Positions 6,348 through 13,851 of a stretch of 20,317 nucleotides of DNA are shown here, one piece after another. The stretch comes from Candidatus Heimdallarchaeota archaeon LC_2 (GTDB taxonomy: Archaea > Asgardarchaeota > Heimdallarchaeia > Heimdallarchaeales > Kariarchaeaceae): NCBI GenBank assembly GCA_001940725.1, contig MDVR01000169.1, forward strand, positions 1-20,317, given 5' to 3'. How positions within the stretch are numbered: position 1 is the first letter of the stretch; each line of letters opens with the position of its first letter. The notes below the pieces were generated by a model. The model was not told the origin of the DNA. It worked only from the letters and a program-made list of their open reading frames with translations, and made no database searches. Position numbers and translations under genes: made by a program.

Positions 6348-7277
6348 ATGATGCACAAGAAATCATCTTTTCTGATTTCACTATTTCTCATTCTATTTTT
6401 ATCGGTGAATTTTCAGAATATTACAGCTACAATTGATCTTAATCAGACATTCTCTGAAGAACGTGCTCTCGGAAAAATTATATCAGATGTTCAAGGGGAT
6501 GTAACTAATAGTGGATTCCCAGAATTAGATTTACTGGGAGCATGGATGGGCGATGATGATCAACATTTATTTTTCATAGTAAAATACGATTTTGTTGGGA
6601 ATGATTTTTCGTTTGTTAACGTAACAATTCGAACAGAAACAAATGAATTATTTTTAATTATGGTATTTGCGACTCCTACATTTGGGGGGCTCATGATGAC
6701 TCATGCTACATCTTTGGTTGATGATGGAAAAAATACCGGCGAAGATTGTTTTTTTGTCGACTATACCTATCAAGATCGAGTACAGTGGAACATCGAAACA
6801 GGTGAAATTTCATTTTATATCGATTGGATCCACTTGGGAAGACCACATCAAGAAATTGATGTAGTATTTTGGAGCGGATTGTCATCCTATGCAGAATACG
6901 ATAAAATGCCTGATCAAGAATTTGCAACCTTCAAGACTGTAATTAGGGATAGAAATGTTTTATTCAACTTTGATCCTAATGAAGTAATTAGTGAATTCAT
7001 CTCTGACTCACTATATTGTGAAGAAACCTATGGAGGTGATAATATTATAATAGAAACAGTAACCATCACAAAAGAAGTTACAATTACACACATTCTTACA
7101 GATACAATAACAATTTCAAACACTGATCAAATTTCAATTTCTGATCCAGATAGTATTAATAATGAAACAACTATTAATCCTGTTCTGCCATTGAATACCA
7201 CTTTTGCTATTGCTCCATTGGTTTTATGGGGTGTAATGACGGTATATAAAAGAAAATCCTATTATTCAACAAAATGA
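6348..7277 (+). CDS. Exported, C-terminally anchored protein with DOMON/CBM9-like beta domain
   Basis: A 309-residue surface protein. Residues 1-27 form a signal peptide (basic start, then FLISLFLILFLSV). Residues about 45-225 are strand-rich. The pattern LLGAWMGDDDQHLFFIVKYDF followed by VNVTIRTETNELFLIMVFA resembles DOMON or CBM9-like folds, which bind sugars or haem; this is only a fold-level guess. Residues about 231-275 are a Thr/Ile-rich stalk with alternating TVTITKEVTITHI-type repeats. A membrane helix at about 286-300 is followed by Lys-Arg-Lys, giving outside topology for the rest. ATG 6351 is an alternative start. Several N-x-S/T sites suggest glycosylation. The protein probably displays the domain at the cell surface. 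The ligand is unknown. Confidence 0.75.
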   Translation: MMHKKSSFLISLFLILFLSVNFQNITATIDLNQTFSEERALGKIISDVQGDVTNSGFPELDLLGAWMGDDDQHLFFIVKYDFVGNDFSFVNVTIRTETNELFLIMVFATPTFGGLMMTHATSLVDDGKNTGEDCFFVDYTYQDRVQWNIETGEISFYIDWIHLGRPHQEIDVVFWSGLSSYAEYDKMPDQEFATFKTVIRDRNVLFNFDPNEVISEFISDSLYCEETYGGDNIIIETVTITKEVTITHILTDTITISNTDQISISDPDSINNETTINPVLPLNTTFAIAPLVLWGVMTVYKRKSYYSTK

Positions 7278-7312
7278 GAATTTCACATGAACAATCAAAT
7301 ATTATATTTTTT

Positions 7313-7316
7313 GGAG
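7313..7316 (+). promoter_or_regulatory. Shine-Dalgarno motif GGAG deciding a TTG start
   Basis: GGAG lies 7 nt before the TTG at 7324, in a window where such motifs are rare. It favours that start over the in-frame ATG at 7399. Confidence 0.45.
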
Positions 7317-7323
7317 AATAATT

Positions 7324-7995
7324 TTGATTGATGAAAACCAAATATTACTCAAGAAGATAATATTTTACAACAGATTGAACGAGGGCTTCGATAATACAAT
7401 GTTAAACGAATTAAAGGCTGGATTTGTTAGTATTATCTCATTACTCTTTGCAATAATCATAAGTTCAATTTTACGAATAGACTACAACCATTTTCGAGAT
7501 TCTTTTTCTGATCTGGGAAAATTACACTCACCATATTATATTTTTTTTAATATCTTTGCCTTCATCATTCCAGGATCATTAATATTTTATTCATTGAGAA
7601 ATATTGATCTTTACTTAGATATTGATGATGTTTCATCCCTAAGGATCGCATCAATAGGGTGGATAATTACAGGGTTATTCCCTTTATCGAATTCCATACC
7701 ATTGCTTTACTGGATGCACATATTTGGAGCTGTTGTGTCATTTATTTTTGCTCCTTTAGGGATAATAAAGATATCATCTCAACTCTCTGGAAAAGTGGAA
7801 TGGACTTATTTTTCATTTTCCTCAACCCTAATTGCATTTATCGCTTGGGCTTCAATTTTACTCTTTAGTATTTATTTACATGCTGCAATAGCTCAATTAA
7901 TTACAATAGGGATATTCTTTGTTTGGTATTTTGTTTTCATGTTAAAATTGAATAGTCAGATTGGAATAATACAAGTATGTGATTCTCCAAATTGA
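7324..7995 (+). CDS. DUF998-like polytopic membrane protein
   Basis: A 223-residue integral membrane protein with about six hydrophobic helices. After the first helix (about 33-50) comes a loop with FRDSFSDLGK, similar to the conserved 'S-x-L-G' loop of DUF998 proteins, and then FFNIFAFIIPG, also family-like. DUF998 members have no settled function. I use TTG 7324 because a GGAG motif stands 7 nt before it; ATG 7399 would give a 198-residue protein that keeps all the helices. It is flanked by two exported anchored proteins on the same strand, so the three may form a cell-envelope group. A second DUF998-like gene occurs at 13852. Confidence 0.7.
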   Translation: MIDENQILLKKIIFYNRLNEGFDNTMLNELKAGFVSIISLLFAIIISSILRIDYNHFRDSFSDLGKLHSPYYIFFNIFAFIIPGSLIFYSLRNIDLYLDIDDVSSLRIASIGWIITGLFPLSNSIPLLYWMHIFGAVVSFIFAPLGIIKISSQLSGKVEWTYFSFSSTLIAFIAWASILLFSIYLHAAIAQLITIGIFFVWYFVFMLKLNSQIGIIQVCDSPN

Positions 7996-8093
7996 ACTCG
8001 AAAAATATCAATTTTATGGCCATTCGATAAATGATTCAACTCAGATTCGAAAAACCAAACTTATTTAATTTGACACTACATAATAATAATAAA

Positions 8094-8918
8094 ATGAGAA
8101 AATTCAGATCTAAATTCTTAACTTTAATCTTATTTGGTTTCTTGATAAATTCCATACCCAATTTTACTATAGCGCAAAGTTCGCTGATAAAGAATTCATG
8201 GCAGGAAAATTTCTTTTTCACCAATCAACAATTCCAATGGCAATATCAGGATGTAAGTTTTAATGGGGCTATCGAAATCGTCTGTCCTTGCGAAAATGAT
8301 ACCACAATCATTATAATAAAAAAGGATTTAGCAGAATTAAATTTGGTAACAGAAGATATAAACGAAATCAATGAATTTTTTGATCATTTTATTTCAACTC
8401 AAAAATTTATATATGCTATTGAAAATTCTACCTTGATACTGGATTTAGAGGGTATACCCTTTATTTATCCAGTAATAAGGGAGTATGCAAATGGAACTCA
8501 AATTAATTGGCTTGAGCAATTAGCAATTAACAATCCAACAACAAATTACACTGATTTTTTATATGTTACTCGTAAAATCGAAAATGGAGTTTACATACAG
8601 AGAAAAGTATTTTCATTTAATCCATGGTTTAGATTTGAAACAAAAATTGATATTCACTCAGGAGTATTGCAATCTTTATGGTTTGAAGAGGGATTTTTCT
8701 CACTCACAGATTCAAGTTTTTCACATATATACAATTTGACTTTAATTTCAGATATTCCTGAACCGTCAATTCAAGTGTCTTCCGATCTCCAAGATCAATT
8801 AAGCAGTTCAAAGAATAACGATGCTAATTTTAACACCATCTCAACTTACATTGCATTATTTGCCTTTATCCCTATTATCTACTATAGATTCTTGAAAAGG
8901 TATAAATTGAATGATTAA
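8094..8918 (+). CDS. Exported, membrane-anchored protein of unknown function
   Basis: From ATG 8094 this is 274 residues: a clean signal peptide (MRKFRSK, then LTLILFGFLINSI, with possible cleavage after TIAQ), a strand-rich extracytoplasmic region of about 215 residues, and a C-terminal membrane helix (about 251-267) followed by RFLKRYK. An upstream in-frame ATG at 8031 would add 21 residues before the signal peptide and is less likely. A TATA-like TTATTTAA at about 8061-8069 is placed correctly for a transcript beginning near 8094. A Cys-Pro-Cys (VCPCEND) lies early in the mature part. There are several N-x-S/T sites. I do not recognise the domain. The layout matches the exported protein at 6348. 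Confidence 0.75.
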   Translation: MRKFRSKFLTLILFGFLINSIPNFTIAQSSLIKNSWQENFFFTNQQFQWQYQDVSFNGAIEIVCPCENDTTIIIIKKDLAELNLVTEDINEINEFFDHFISTQKFIYAIENSTLILDLEGIPFIYPVIREYANGTQINWLEQLAINNPTTNYTDFLYVTRKIENGVYIQRKVFSFNPWFRFETKIDIHSGVLQSLWFEEGFFSLTDSSFSHIYNLTLISDIPEPSIQVSSDLQDQLSSSKNNDANFNTISTYIALFAFIPIIYYRFLKRYKLND

Positions 8919-8959
8919 TCTAGTGTGATCTAAACATTATTTTTGCTTTAGTTAAATAA

Positions 8960-9245
8960 CGGTTTTTCAAGTTCCACAAACCCTGTCAGGTGTCACCACC
9001 ACTCTTTACGAAGCTAATAATGTTCTCGATTTATGTGATAAATCCGTGTTTCTGTCATCTTCTTCCTCACGCAAAAGCCCTAAAAATGAGAACCGCAAAG
9101 ATGGATTTCCATGATTTTTTACCACCGCTTGATCACTGAAAACGGCGTTTCTGTTGGACGGATCAGAACTTCCTCTGGTACACTTAGGTACATTCATAGT
9201 TTTCAGTCTACAAAACCTAGTTCTCTAATGATCAATTCTCACTTA
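8960..9245. ncRNA. Candidate structured non-coding RNA region
   Basis: The 402-bp gap between 8919 and 9320 has no convincing gene. Its core is richer in GC than the surroundings (about 40% over 9001-9180, half over 9121-9180). Hairpins: 9017-9055 region with GATTTAT/ATAAATC around a 3-nt loop, and 8988-8999, which read on the minus strand is GGUG-GUGA-CACC, a GNRA-type tetraloop stem. On the minus strand, GAGGAAG near 9175, ACAGAAACGCCG near 9150 and GACAGAAACACGG near 9050 loosely recall conserved blocks of RNase P RNA. However, I could not build the P1, P2 or canonical P4 helices, and a 7-bp hairpin competes with P4. TATA-like elements exist on both sides (TTAAATAA near 8955 for plus, TTTAAG near 9252 for minus), so strand is unresolved. 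Confidence 0.35.
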
Positions 9246-9314
9246 ATTACTTAAAGGACTGAATTTTATTCTTTGCAAAATAATATGACCGTTAGACCAT
9301 TCTTTTGGTTTTTG

Positions 9315-9320
9315 AAAAAA
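9315..9320 (-). terminator. T-rich terminator after rpoN
   Basis: Read on the minus strand, six consecutive T residues directly follow the rpoN stop codon. This matches the oligo-T transcription terminators of archaea. Confidence 0.35.
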
Positions 9321-9533
9321 TTATCTAGTATATGGAAGTATAATATCGATAAGATTAACCTGTGAGACGATCATTCGTCTGCAACAATACTTGAAAAACC
9401 CTAATTCATCGAGTACTTCTTTTGGGGTTTTTGTTTCCTCTCCACGTTTAAAACTATCATAAGCCTCTTTGTAAGTTTCATATTTATCAGCAATTACTGT
9501 ACCACATGAAAAACATCTTACTGGTGTTAACAC
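9321..9533 (-). CDS. rpoN: DNA-directed RNA polymerase subunit N (Rpb10 homologue)
   Basis: A 70-residue zinc-binding subunit of archaeal RNA polymerase, needed for assembly of the Rpo3-Rpo11 platform. It has the family signature: P4-V-R-C7-F-S-C10-G near the start and Y49-C50-C51-R-R-M. These four cysteines bind zinc in the atypical CX2C...CC fashion. VLDELG and LIDIILPY are also typical. The GTG start at 9533 gives the family length and aligns with the usual start just before PVRCF. A TATA-like GATATAAATA (9551-9560) lies about 23 bp upstream, consistent with a leaderless message. In many archaea rpoN is joined to genes for L13, S9, enolase and S2. Here it stands apart and faces the opposite way from rps2. 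Confidence 0.95.
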   Translation of the reverse strand: MLTPVRCFSCGTVIADKYETYKEAYDSFKRGEETKTPKEVLDELGFFKYCCRRMIVSQVNLIDIILPYTR

Positions 9534-9550
9534 AAATGATGTTTGAATTA

Positions 9551-9560
9551 GATATAAATA
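9551..9560 (-). promoter_or_regulatory. TATA-like box of rpoN
   Basis: GATATAAATA (plus strand) sits about 23 bp before the rpoN GTG start in the rpoN direction. It is the only strong AT-box in the 138-bp gap upstream of rpoN. Confidence 0.4.
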
Positions 9561-9671
9561 ACTATTATTATAAGTTCGGTAAAATAAATTTGATTTCAGA
9601 TTACTGGAAGATCAAAAATCATTTGAAAATAAAAGTGAACTTTCCCGCCGTATTCATTAAAAACACGGTTA

Positions 9672-10559
9672 TTAAGACCCGATTTTCGATTTTTGTAATT
9701 TGATATCCTTGAGGATTAATCTTTCACGTCTTGCATGACCCAACTCTCCTCCCCAAACTCCTACATCAAAAATATAACTGTAAATTTCTGCGATCATCAA
9801 AATCAAAGCAATGATGAGAAAAGCATAAATGTCATAGTAAAACCATTCATATATTCCTATAATGGTTGCTGTTAATAAGGTTCCAATTCCTGGTATTATA
9901 AAAAACCAATGTCTGTTTTTTTGAGAAACAGAGAGATAACTCTTATAATCTGTTTTTAGTGTGATGAAGAAATAAATGTCTCTAATTGCACCATCTAGTT
10001 TTATATTGGTTATTTTACTGGAGATCCATCTACCATGTGGATACAAAACAGCAACAACACCGAATACTGAAATTATTATCAATCCTCTCAAAAAGCCTGG
10101 AAAATAGTTATGGAGGATTATTAGTTCAATCGCAGATAAAATAGAGATAATAGAGTAGGTAGTAATTTTATTGATAAAAATTATATTCAAAATATGAAAA
10201 TACACAACAAATACAATTGCATAACTGATATAAGTAATGATACCTGCAGTTAATAGATTTTCATTGTCATTCATATAAATTAAATTTCCGATTATTAGTA
10301 ATAAAGCGGATAATGCAAGTGGCACCATAATATATCTCAAAGGCACAGGCTTTCCAAATCTATCTTCATGTAAAATTTCTCGAATAGCAGGAGCTTTTTC
10401 TATATATTCCTTATTTGGGGTGTCCATTCGTTTAATTTTTCCTACAACTCTCCAAAATTCTTTTTTTTCCTGCTCTGTAAAATTTTCTGGACCATTTTCA
10501 TGTAATTTTTGTTCTAATTTAACCAAATTTTCTAATATTTCATCTTTTATTACTGACAT
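9672..10559 (-). CDS. Polytopic membrane protein of unknown function
   Basis: From ATG 10559 this is 295 residues. An N-terminal soluble part of about 75 residues is charged and helical (IKDEILENLVKLEQKLHENG). It is followed by about seven or eight hydrophobic segments, and the protein ends in a basic tail (HARRERLILKDIKLQKSK). I do not recognise a family. An in-frame ATG at 10583 adds eight residues, but the TATA-like GGTATTTATT (about 10590-10598) is only about 10 bp from it. The same box is about 34 bp from ATG 10559, so the shorter form is preferred. The gene is upstream of rpoN on the same strand, 138 bp away, with rpoN having its own AT-box. Confidence 0.7.
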   Translation of the reverse strand: MSVIKDEILENLVKLEQKLHENGPENFTEQEKKEFWRVVGKIKRMDTPNKEYIEKAPAIREILHEDRFGKPVPLRYIMVPLALSALLLIIGNLIYMNDNENLLTAGIITYISYAIVFVVYFHILNIIFINKITTYSIISILSAIELIILHNYFPGFLRGLIIISVFGVVAVLYPHGRWISSKITNIKLDGAIRDIYFFITLKTDYKSYLSVSQKNRHWFFIIPGIGTLLTATIIGIYEWFYYDIYAFLIIALILMIAEIYSYIFDVGVWGGELGHARRERLILKDIKLQKSKIGS

Positions 10560-10589
10560 TATTTTTCTTGTAATCATACTCATTTAACA

Positions 10590-10598
10590 AATAAATAC
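10590..10598 (-). promoter_or_regulatory. TATA-like box that favours the shorter start of the membrane protein
   Basis: On the minus strand GGTATTTATT is centred near 10594. A start about 26 bp downstream falls near 10567, after the upstream ATG (10583) and just before ATG 10559. Confidence 0.35.
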
Positions 10599-10599
10599 C

Positions 10600-10870
10600 T
10601 TTTCACGATTATTATTCCTCTTATGGAAAAATTTTACGAAGAGTATAATATTTAGCCACTTTACTTTTTTAGTAATTTAGTGAAGAAAATCATCCCATTT
10701 ACTTTCTTGTTGGAACTTTAATGGGGCTTATTGTAGTTTATCTCATTTTCCAAAATCACAATCATTATGATCGTTGCATTATTTTGTGATCGAAATTGGA
10801 CACTGATCAAGCATTGAATATCATAGAATCCCTTAGTTATATTTTAAATTCCAAAACAAATAATTAAAAT
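10600..10870. other. Intergenic stretch with one tiny membrane-like reading frame
   Basis: This gap lies between two minus-strand genes. The only notable content is a plus-strand frame, 10721-10789, starting ATG and giving 22 residues of which the first half is hydrophobic (MGLIVVYLIF). The frame stays open upstream with the residues ENHPIYFLVGTL but has no start codon there, so it may be a decayed or chance fragment. No RNA gene, repeat or clear terminator is seen. Confidence 0.3.
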
Positions 10871-11671
10871 TTACAAATTTTTTAAGAGAGTACGTATAAT
10901 CTTCAGCAACTGATTTCTCTCTTCGGTAATATTATCTTCATTTAATCTATGTGCAGCAATTGGTAATTCCCATCCTTTCAATTCATCTTTATTAACATCA
11001 ACAAGATCAAAATAACGATTTGTATAACCTTTGTAAAAACGTGATCGGAAAAACCCAGTTAACATCCTATCAATGAACCCGGACGGTGGAGTTCCGATTT
11101 TAAGCATAAGGCAACTTCGAGCGAAATCCCCTATTGAATTACCTTGTGATACAGTCATCCAGTCAATGATATACGGACCATTATCAGTGATGAGTACATT
11201 ATCAGGATGAAAATCATTGTGACATAATTGATTTTTATGCTTTAATTCCTTCAATTTGTGTATTATTATCGATTTGTCTTCTTCAGTAATATAAGCTCGT
11301 CTACCAATTCCATGCTCCAACTTATCAATTTGTTTTGGAAGATCTTGTACTGTTTTTTGATGAAATGAATACTGTAATTCAGCAAGTTGCTGACCATATT
11401 TACCAATTTGAAATGGTTTAGTTTTCATCATCTGAATCATTGATTTTCCTTCTAATTTTTCATAGATTATTCCATTTCGGCTATCAATTTCCACAATTTC
11501 TCGAACTTCTGGCACTTGTAAGCCCAAATTAGATACAATTTTGGAGATTTTAAATTCATATTCAACATTTTCTCGAGCCCAAGTATTGTAAAACAATTTA
11601 ACAATATTTTTTTCATCATACTTGTAAACTTCAGCAGTTCTTCCAAGTGCAATTGGTTTACCGAGATTCAA
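10871..11671 (-). CDS. APH/choline-kinase-fold phosphotransferase
   Basis: A 266-residue kinase-fold protein. The N-lobe begins IALGRTAEVYKYDEKNIVKLF, a nucleotide-binding loop followed by the beta3 lysine region. The catalytic loop C150-H151-N-D153-F-H-P-D-N158 matches the H-x-D-x-x-x-x-N motif of aminoglycoside phosphotransferase and choline/ethanolamine kinases. Y-I-I-D170-W supplies the metal-binding aspartate equivalent to DFG. This family phosphorylates hydroxyl groups of small molecules; the substrate cannot be told from sequence. Resistance to an antibiotic is not implied. The TTG start at 11671 sits right before the glycine-rich loop, as in relatives. The gene is on the opposite strand from rps2, with 177 bp between the two start codons. 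Confidence 0.85.
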   Translation of the reverse strand: MNLGKPIALGRTAEVYKYDEKNIVKLFYNTWARENVEYEFKISKIVSNLGLQVPEVREIVEIDSRNGIIYEKLEGKSMIQMMKTKPFQIGKYGQQLAELQYSFHQKTVQDLPKQIDKLEHGIGRRAYITEEDKSIIIHKLKELKHKNQLCHNDFHPDNVLITDNGPYIIDWMTVSQGNSIGDFARSCLMLKIGTPPSGFIDRMLTGFFRSRFYKGYTNRYFDLVDVNKDELKGWELPIAAHRLNEDNITEERNQLLKIIRTLLKNL

Positions 11672-11800
11672 TTATTCTTTAGATGAACACTCCTAATATT
11701 AATCGCTCGATGGTTAAAGTAGTACTTATCCTTTGGAGGATGAATTAATCTAATTTAATTCATATAAAATTTATTCTGCTTGAAGGACTACATCTAAATT

Positions 11801-11840
11801 GTTTAAATTAAGAAATATTTTCAAAGCATATAAAGGAAAG
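11801..11840 (+). promoter_or_regulatory. Probable rps2 promoter and ribosome binding site
   Basis: GTTTAAATTA (11801-11810) is TATA-like and would start transcription near 11831. AAGGAAAG (11833-11840) ends 8 nt before the ATG and is a weak Shine-Dalgarno candidate. Confidence 0.3.
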
Positions 11841-11848
11841 AAATTTCT

Positions 11849-12493
11849 ATGAGTACTGATTTAGCCCTTTTTTCAGAAGAAATTGATGATTCCCAGTTGT
11901 TAATACCTCTCGATGAGTATTTAACTTCTGGAGTCCACATTGGCACAACTATTGCTACAAAACACATGCAACCGTTCATTTTCAGGGTTCGTAAAGACGG
12001 ACTGTATGTTTTAGACATAAAAAAGACCGATGATAGAATAAGACAAGCAGGTAAGATTCTTGCCTCCTACGAACCGGAAGATGTTTTGGTCTGCAGTTCT
12101 AGACAATATGGAACAGTTCCTTCCACAAAACTAGCTCGACTTTGTAATTTCAAAACTATTCCAGGTCGTTTTGTACCTGGTACTTTAACCAATCCAAATT
12201 CCAAACATTATATGGAACCAAAATTGCTTTTCATTAATGATCCAAGAGCTGATAAACAAGCACTTCAAGAAGCAATAAGAATGAATATTCCTGTTGTAAG
12301 TTTATGTGATAGTGATAATTTAACCTCATTCGTCGATTTAGTGGTGCCTGTTAACAATAAGGGTCGAAGGGCTCTAGCTCGTGTTTATCTATTAATTGCA
12401 ACCCAAGTTCTCAGAGAAAGGGGCGAACTTGGAGAAGACGAAGAACTTGGTTTAAACATTGATGATTTCTCATTTAAAGTAGTAAGATCATAA
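11849..12493 (+). CDS. rps2: Small-subunit ribosomal protein uS2
   Basis: A 214-residue protein of the 30S subunit that binds 16S rRNA near the platform and is needed for initiation-competent subunits. Conserved archaeal/eukaryal uS2 features are visible: L-T-S-G-V-H-I-G-T near residue 30, MQPFIFRVRKDGLYVLDI, the GRFVPGTLTNP segment, LLFINDPRADKQALQEA, and IPVVSLCDSDN. The length and lack of a long C-terminal tail match archaeal forms. ATG 11849 is supported by a weak AAGGA upstream. In many archaea rps2 sits between enolase and the mevalonate kinase region. Here the kinase pair is 5.2 kb downstream with seven other identified features in between, and rpoN is 2.3 kb upstream on the other strand. 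Confidence 0.97.
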   Translation: MSTDLALFSEEIDDSQLLIPLDEYLTSGVHIGTTIATKHMQPFIFRVRKDGLYVLDIKKTDDRIRQAGKILASYEPEDVLVCSSRQYGTVPSTKLARLCNFKTIPGRFVPGTLTNPNSKHYMEPKLLFINDPRADKQALQEAIRMNIPVVSLCDSDNLTSFVDLVVPVNNKGRRALARVYLLIATQVLRERGELGEDEELGLNIDDFSFKVVRS

Positions 12494-12710
12494 ATTCCAA
12501 ACTTCGAATATAGTAAAAAGGCGAAAATTCATCAAACATCAAATTCATGATATTAAGTTGAAGCTATGAAACTCATCTGATTTTATGAATCTGGATACAA
12601 ATTGTCATCTTTATAATTTGGGATAAATTCTTTAGCAAGATCGACATATTTACCCACCAGCTTAATGAATTTGGTAAGTGTAATATATTTAGAAAAAACT
12701 CAAACACTGA

Positions 12711-13130
12711 TTATTTTGTTAATTTCTCAAGATACATCCGAAAAATTCCAATCATTTCTGGATGATCGATAGTGATCAATTCTATACCATTTTTAAGTAA
12801 GAAGTCCTCAGCCCCCATCACAGATGTATTATCCGCAGAAACCACTCTTTGTATTCCAAGATATACAATAGTCCCAGAACACATAAGACATGCAGATAAT
12901 GTAGTATAAATCGTGGATCTTACATATTCTTCTCTTGTTAACCTACCGGCGTTTTCAATTGCGTCCATTTCTGCATGGAGAATAACACTTCCCTTTTGCA
13001 TTCCTTGATTACGTCCTCTTCCAATAATTTTTCCATCTAAAACAAGTAATGATCCGATTGGCCTTCCTCCTTCCTCTAAACCTTTCTTTGCTTCGTCAAC
13101 TGCAATTTCCATAAATTCTAAATCATTCAT
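12711..13130 (-). CDS. Cytosine deaminase-like zinc deaminase (fungal Fcy1 type)
   Basis: From ATG 13130, 139 residues. It belongs to the zinc-dependent cytidine/deoxycytidylate deaminase superfamily and looks most like yeast cytosine deaminase: GGRPIGSLLV, GRGRN41, QKGS, H52-A-E54 (zinc ligand and proton shuttle), ENAGRL, YTTLSA-C81-L-M-C84. The yeast enzyme has S-P-C-D-M-C at the last motif, so the proline before the first cysteine is replaced by alanine here. The likely reaction is cytosine to uracil plus ammonia for pyrimidine salvage; guanine or other base substrates remain possible. An upstream in-frame ATG at 13178 is rejected because the AT-box at 13156-13165 lies between it and the gene, about 30 bp before ATG 13130. 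Confidence 0.85.
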   Translation of the reverse strand: MNDLEFMEIAVDEAKKGLEEGGRPIGSLLVLDGKIIGRGRNQGMQKGSVILHAEMDAIENAGRLTREEYVRSTIYTTLSACLMCSGTIVYLGIQRVVSADNTSVMGAEDFLLKNGIELITIDHPEMIGIFRMYLEKLTK

Positions 13131-13155
13131 ATATGCTGATTTTTGATCTCGAAAC

Positions 13156-13165
13156 TTAATAAAAA
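13156..13165 (-). promoter_or_regulatory. TATA-like box of the deaminase gene
   Basis: On the minus strand TTTTTATTAA is centred about 30 bp before ATG 13130. This supports that start over ATG 13178. Confidence 0.45.
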
Positions 13166-13375
13166 GAATTGGGATCAATAATTTGTAAGATTATAAATTT
13201 TGACTAAATAATTTCTTTCAGCAACCCATTTTTGTTATTGAACATTTACAAATTTATCCTATTAAATTGTAATATTAAAAACGATAAAACAATTAATTAT
13301 ATTCGTCTATATACAATTTGAATATTTTTTCCCTAATGATAAAGTATTTTAGTTACTGAATAACTATTGGTAACC

Positions 13376-13831
13376 ATGGTAGAAATTAAAGCGTGCCCAA
13401 TCCAGGTTGCATTCTACAGGACTTCACTTCACAAAAAATGGACACTTACCGTTATAAGGGATCTATTACTTGGAGTAAAACATTTTTCTGGTTTCTTGAA
13501 GGGAAATCCAGAATTGAGTGCGAAGGTTCTCTCACAGAGACTTAAAGAAATGGAAAGTGAGGGACTTATCTCAAAAAAAGTTTTCAGTACAACTCCAGTT
13601 ACAGTTGAATACGAGTTGACATCAAAAGGAAAAGCGCTAAACAAGATTCTCTACGAACTCTCCATGTACGGTGCAAAATATTATACTGAAGATGTGTTCG
13701 GGGAATCCAATATAGCTTCACAAGAAGCTATTAATATATTTGGAGGAGGTTTCATGCTTCCTGATGATGAGCTAGATTTTTATAAATCTCCAACCGTGCT
13801 TAAAGATAATATAATTGATGTTCCCTCTTGA
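13376..13831 (+). CDS. HxlR-family winged-helix transcriptional regulator
   Basis: A 151-residue DNA-binding protein, counted from ATG 13376. It carries the family layout: an early Cys7-Pro-Ile, then KKWTLTVIRDLLLGVKHFSGFLKGNPELSAKVLSQRLKEMESEGLI, matching the HxlR winged helix-turn-helix, and the wing region PVTVEYELTSKGKAL. About 45 extra C-terminal residues (IFGGGFMLPDDELDFY) extend past the core. Cys7 is at the place where some HxlR proteins carry a redox- or aldehyde-sensing cysteine. A TTG at 13367 is an alternative start. AGTATTTTAG near 13343-13352 lies about 29 bp before the ATG. Its target is not evident; the divergent deaminase, or the convergent DUF998-like gene 20 bp beyond its end, are candidates. 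Confidence 0.9.
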   Translation: MVEIKACPIQVAFYRTSLHKKWTLTVIRDLLLGVKHFSGFLKGNPELSAKVLSQRLKEMESEGLISKKVFSTTPVTVEYELTSKGKALNKILYELSMYGAKYYTEDVFGESNIASQEAINIFGGGFMLPDDELDFYKSPTVLKDNIIDVPS

Positions 13832-13839
13832 ATTACAAC

Positions 13840-13847
13840 TTTTTTTT
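13840..13847 (+). terminator. Oligo-T terminator of the HxlR gene
   Basis: Eight consecutive T residues lie 8 bp after the stop codon, between two convergent genes. This is typical of an archaeal intrinsic terminator. Confidence 0.45.
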
Positions 13848-13851
13848 ATAG

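Noticed and set aside
9006..9197. 63-residue minus-strand ORF in the gap before rpoN
   Set aside because: The composition is low-complexity and polar with no domain or conserved pattern. It coincides with the hairpin-rich region.
8960..9245. Firm call of RNase P RNA
   Set aside because: Only short blocks resemble the core. The P1 and P2 helices and a canonical P4 could not be paired by eye, and the strand is uncertain.
9506..9703. Plus-strand 65-residue ORF over the rpoN promoter
   Set aside because: It overlaps the rpoN start and the end of the next minus-strand gene and is AT-driven in composition.
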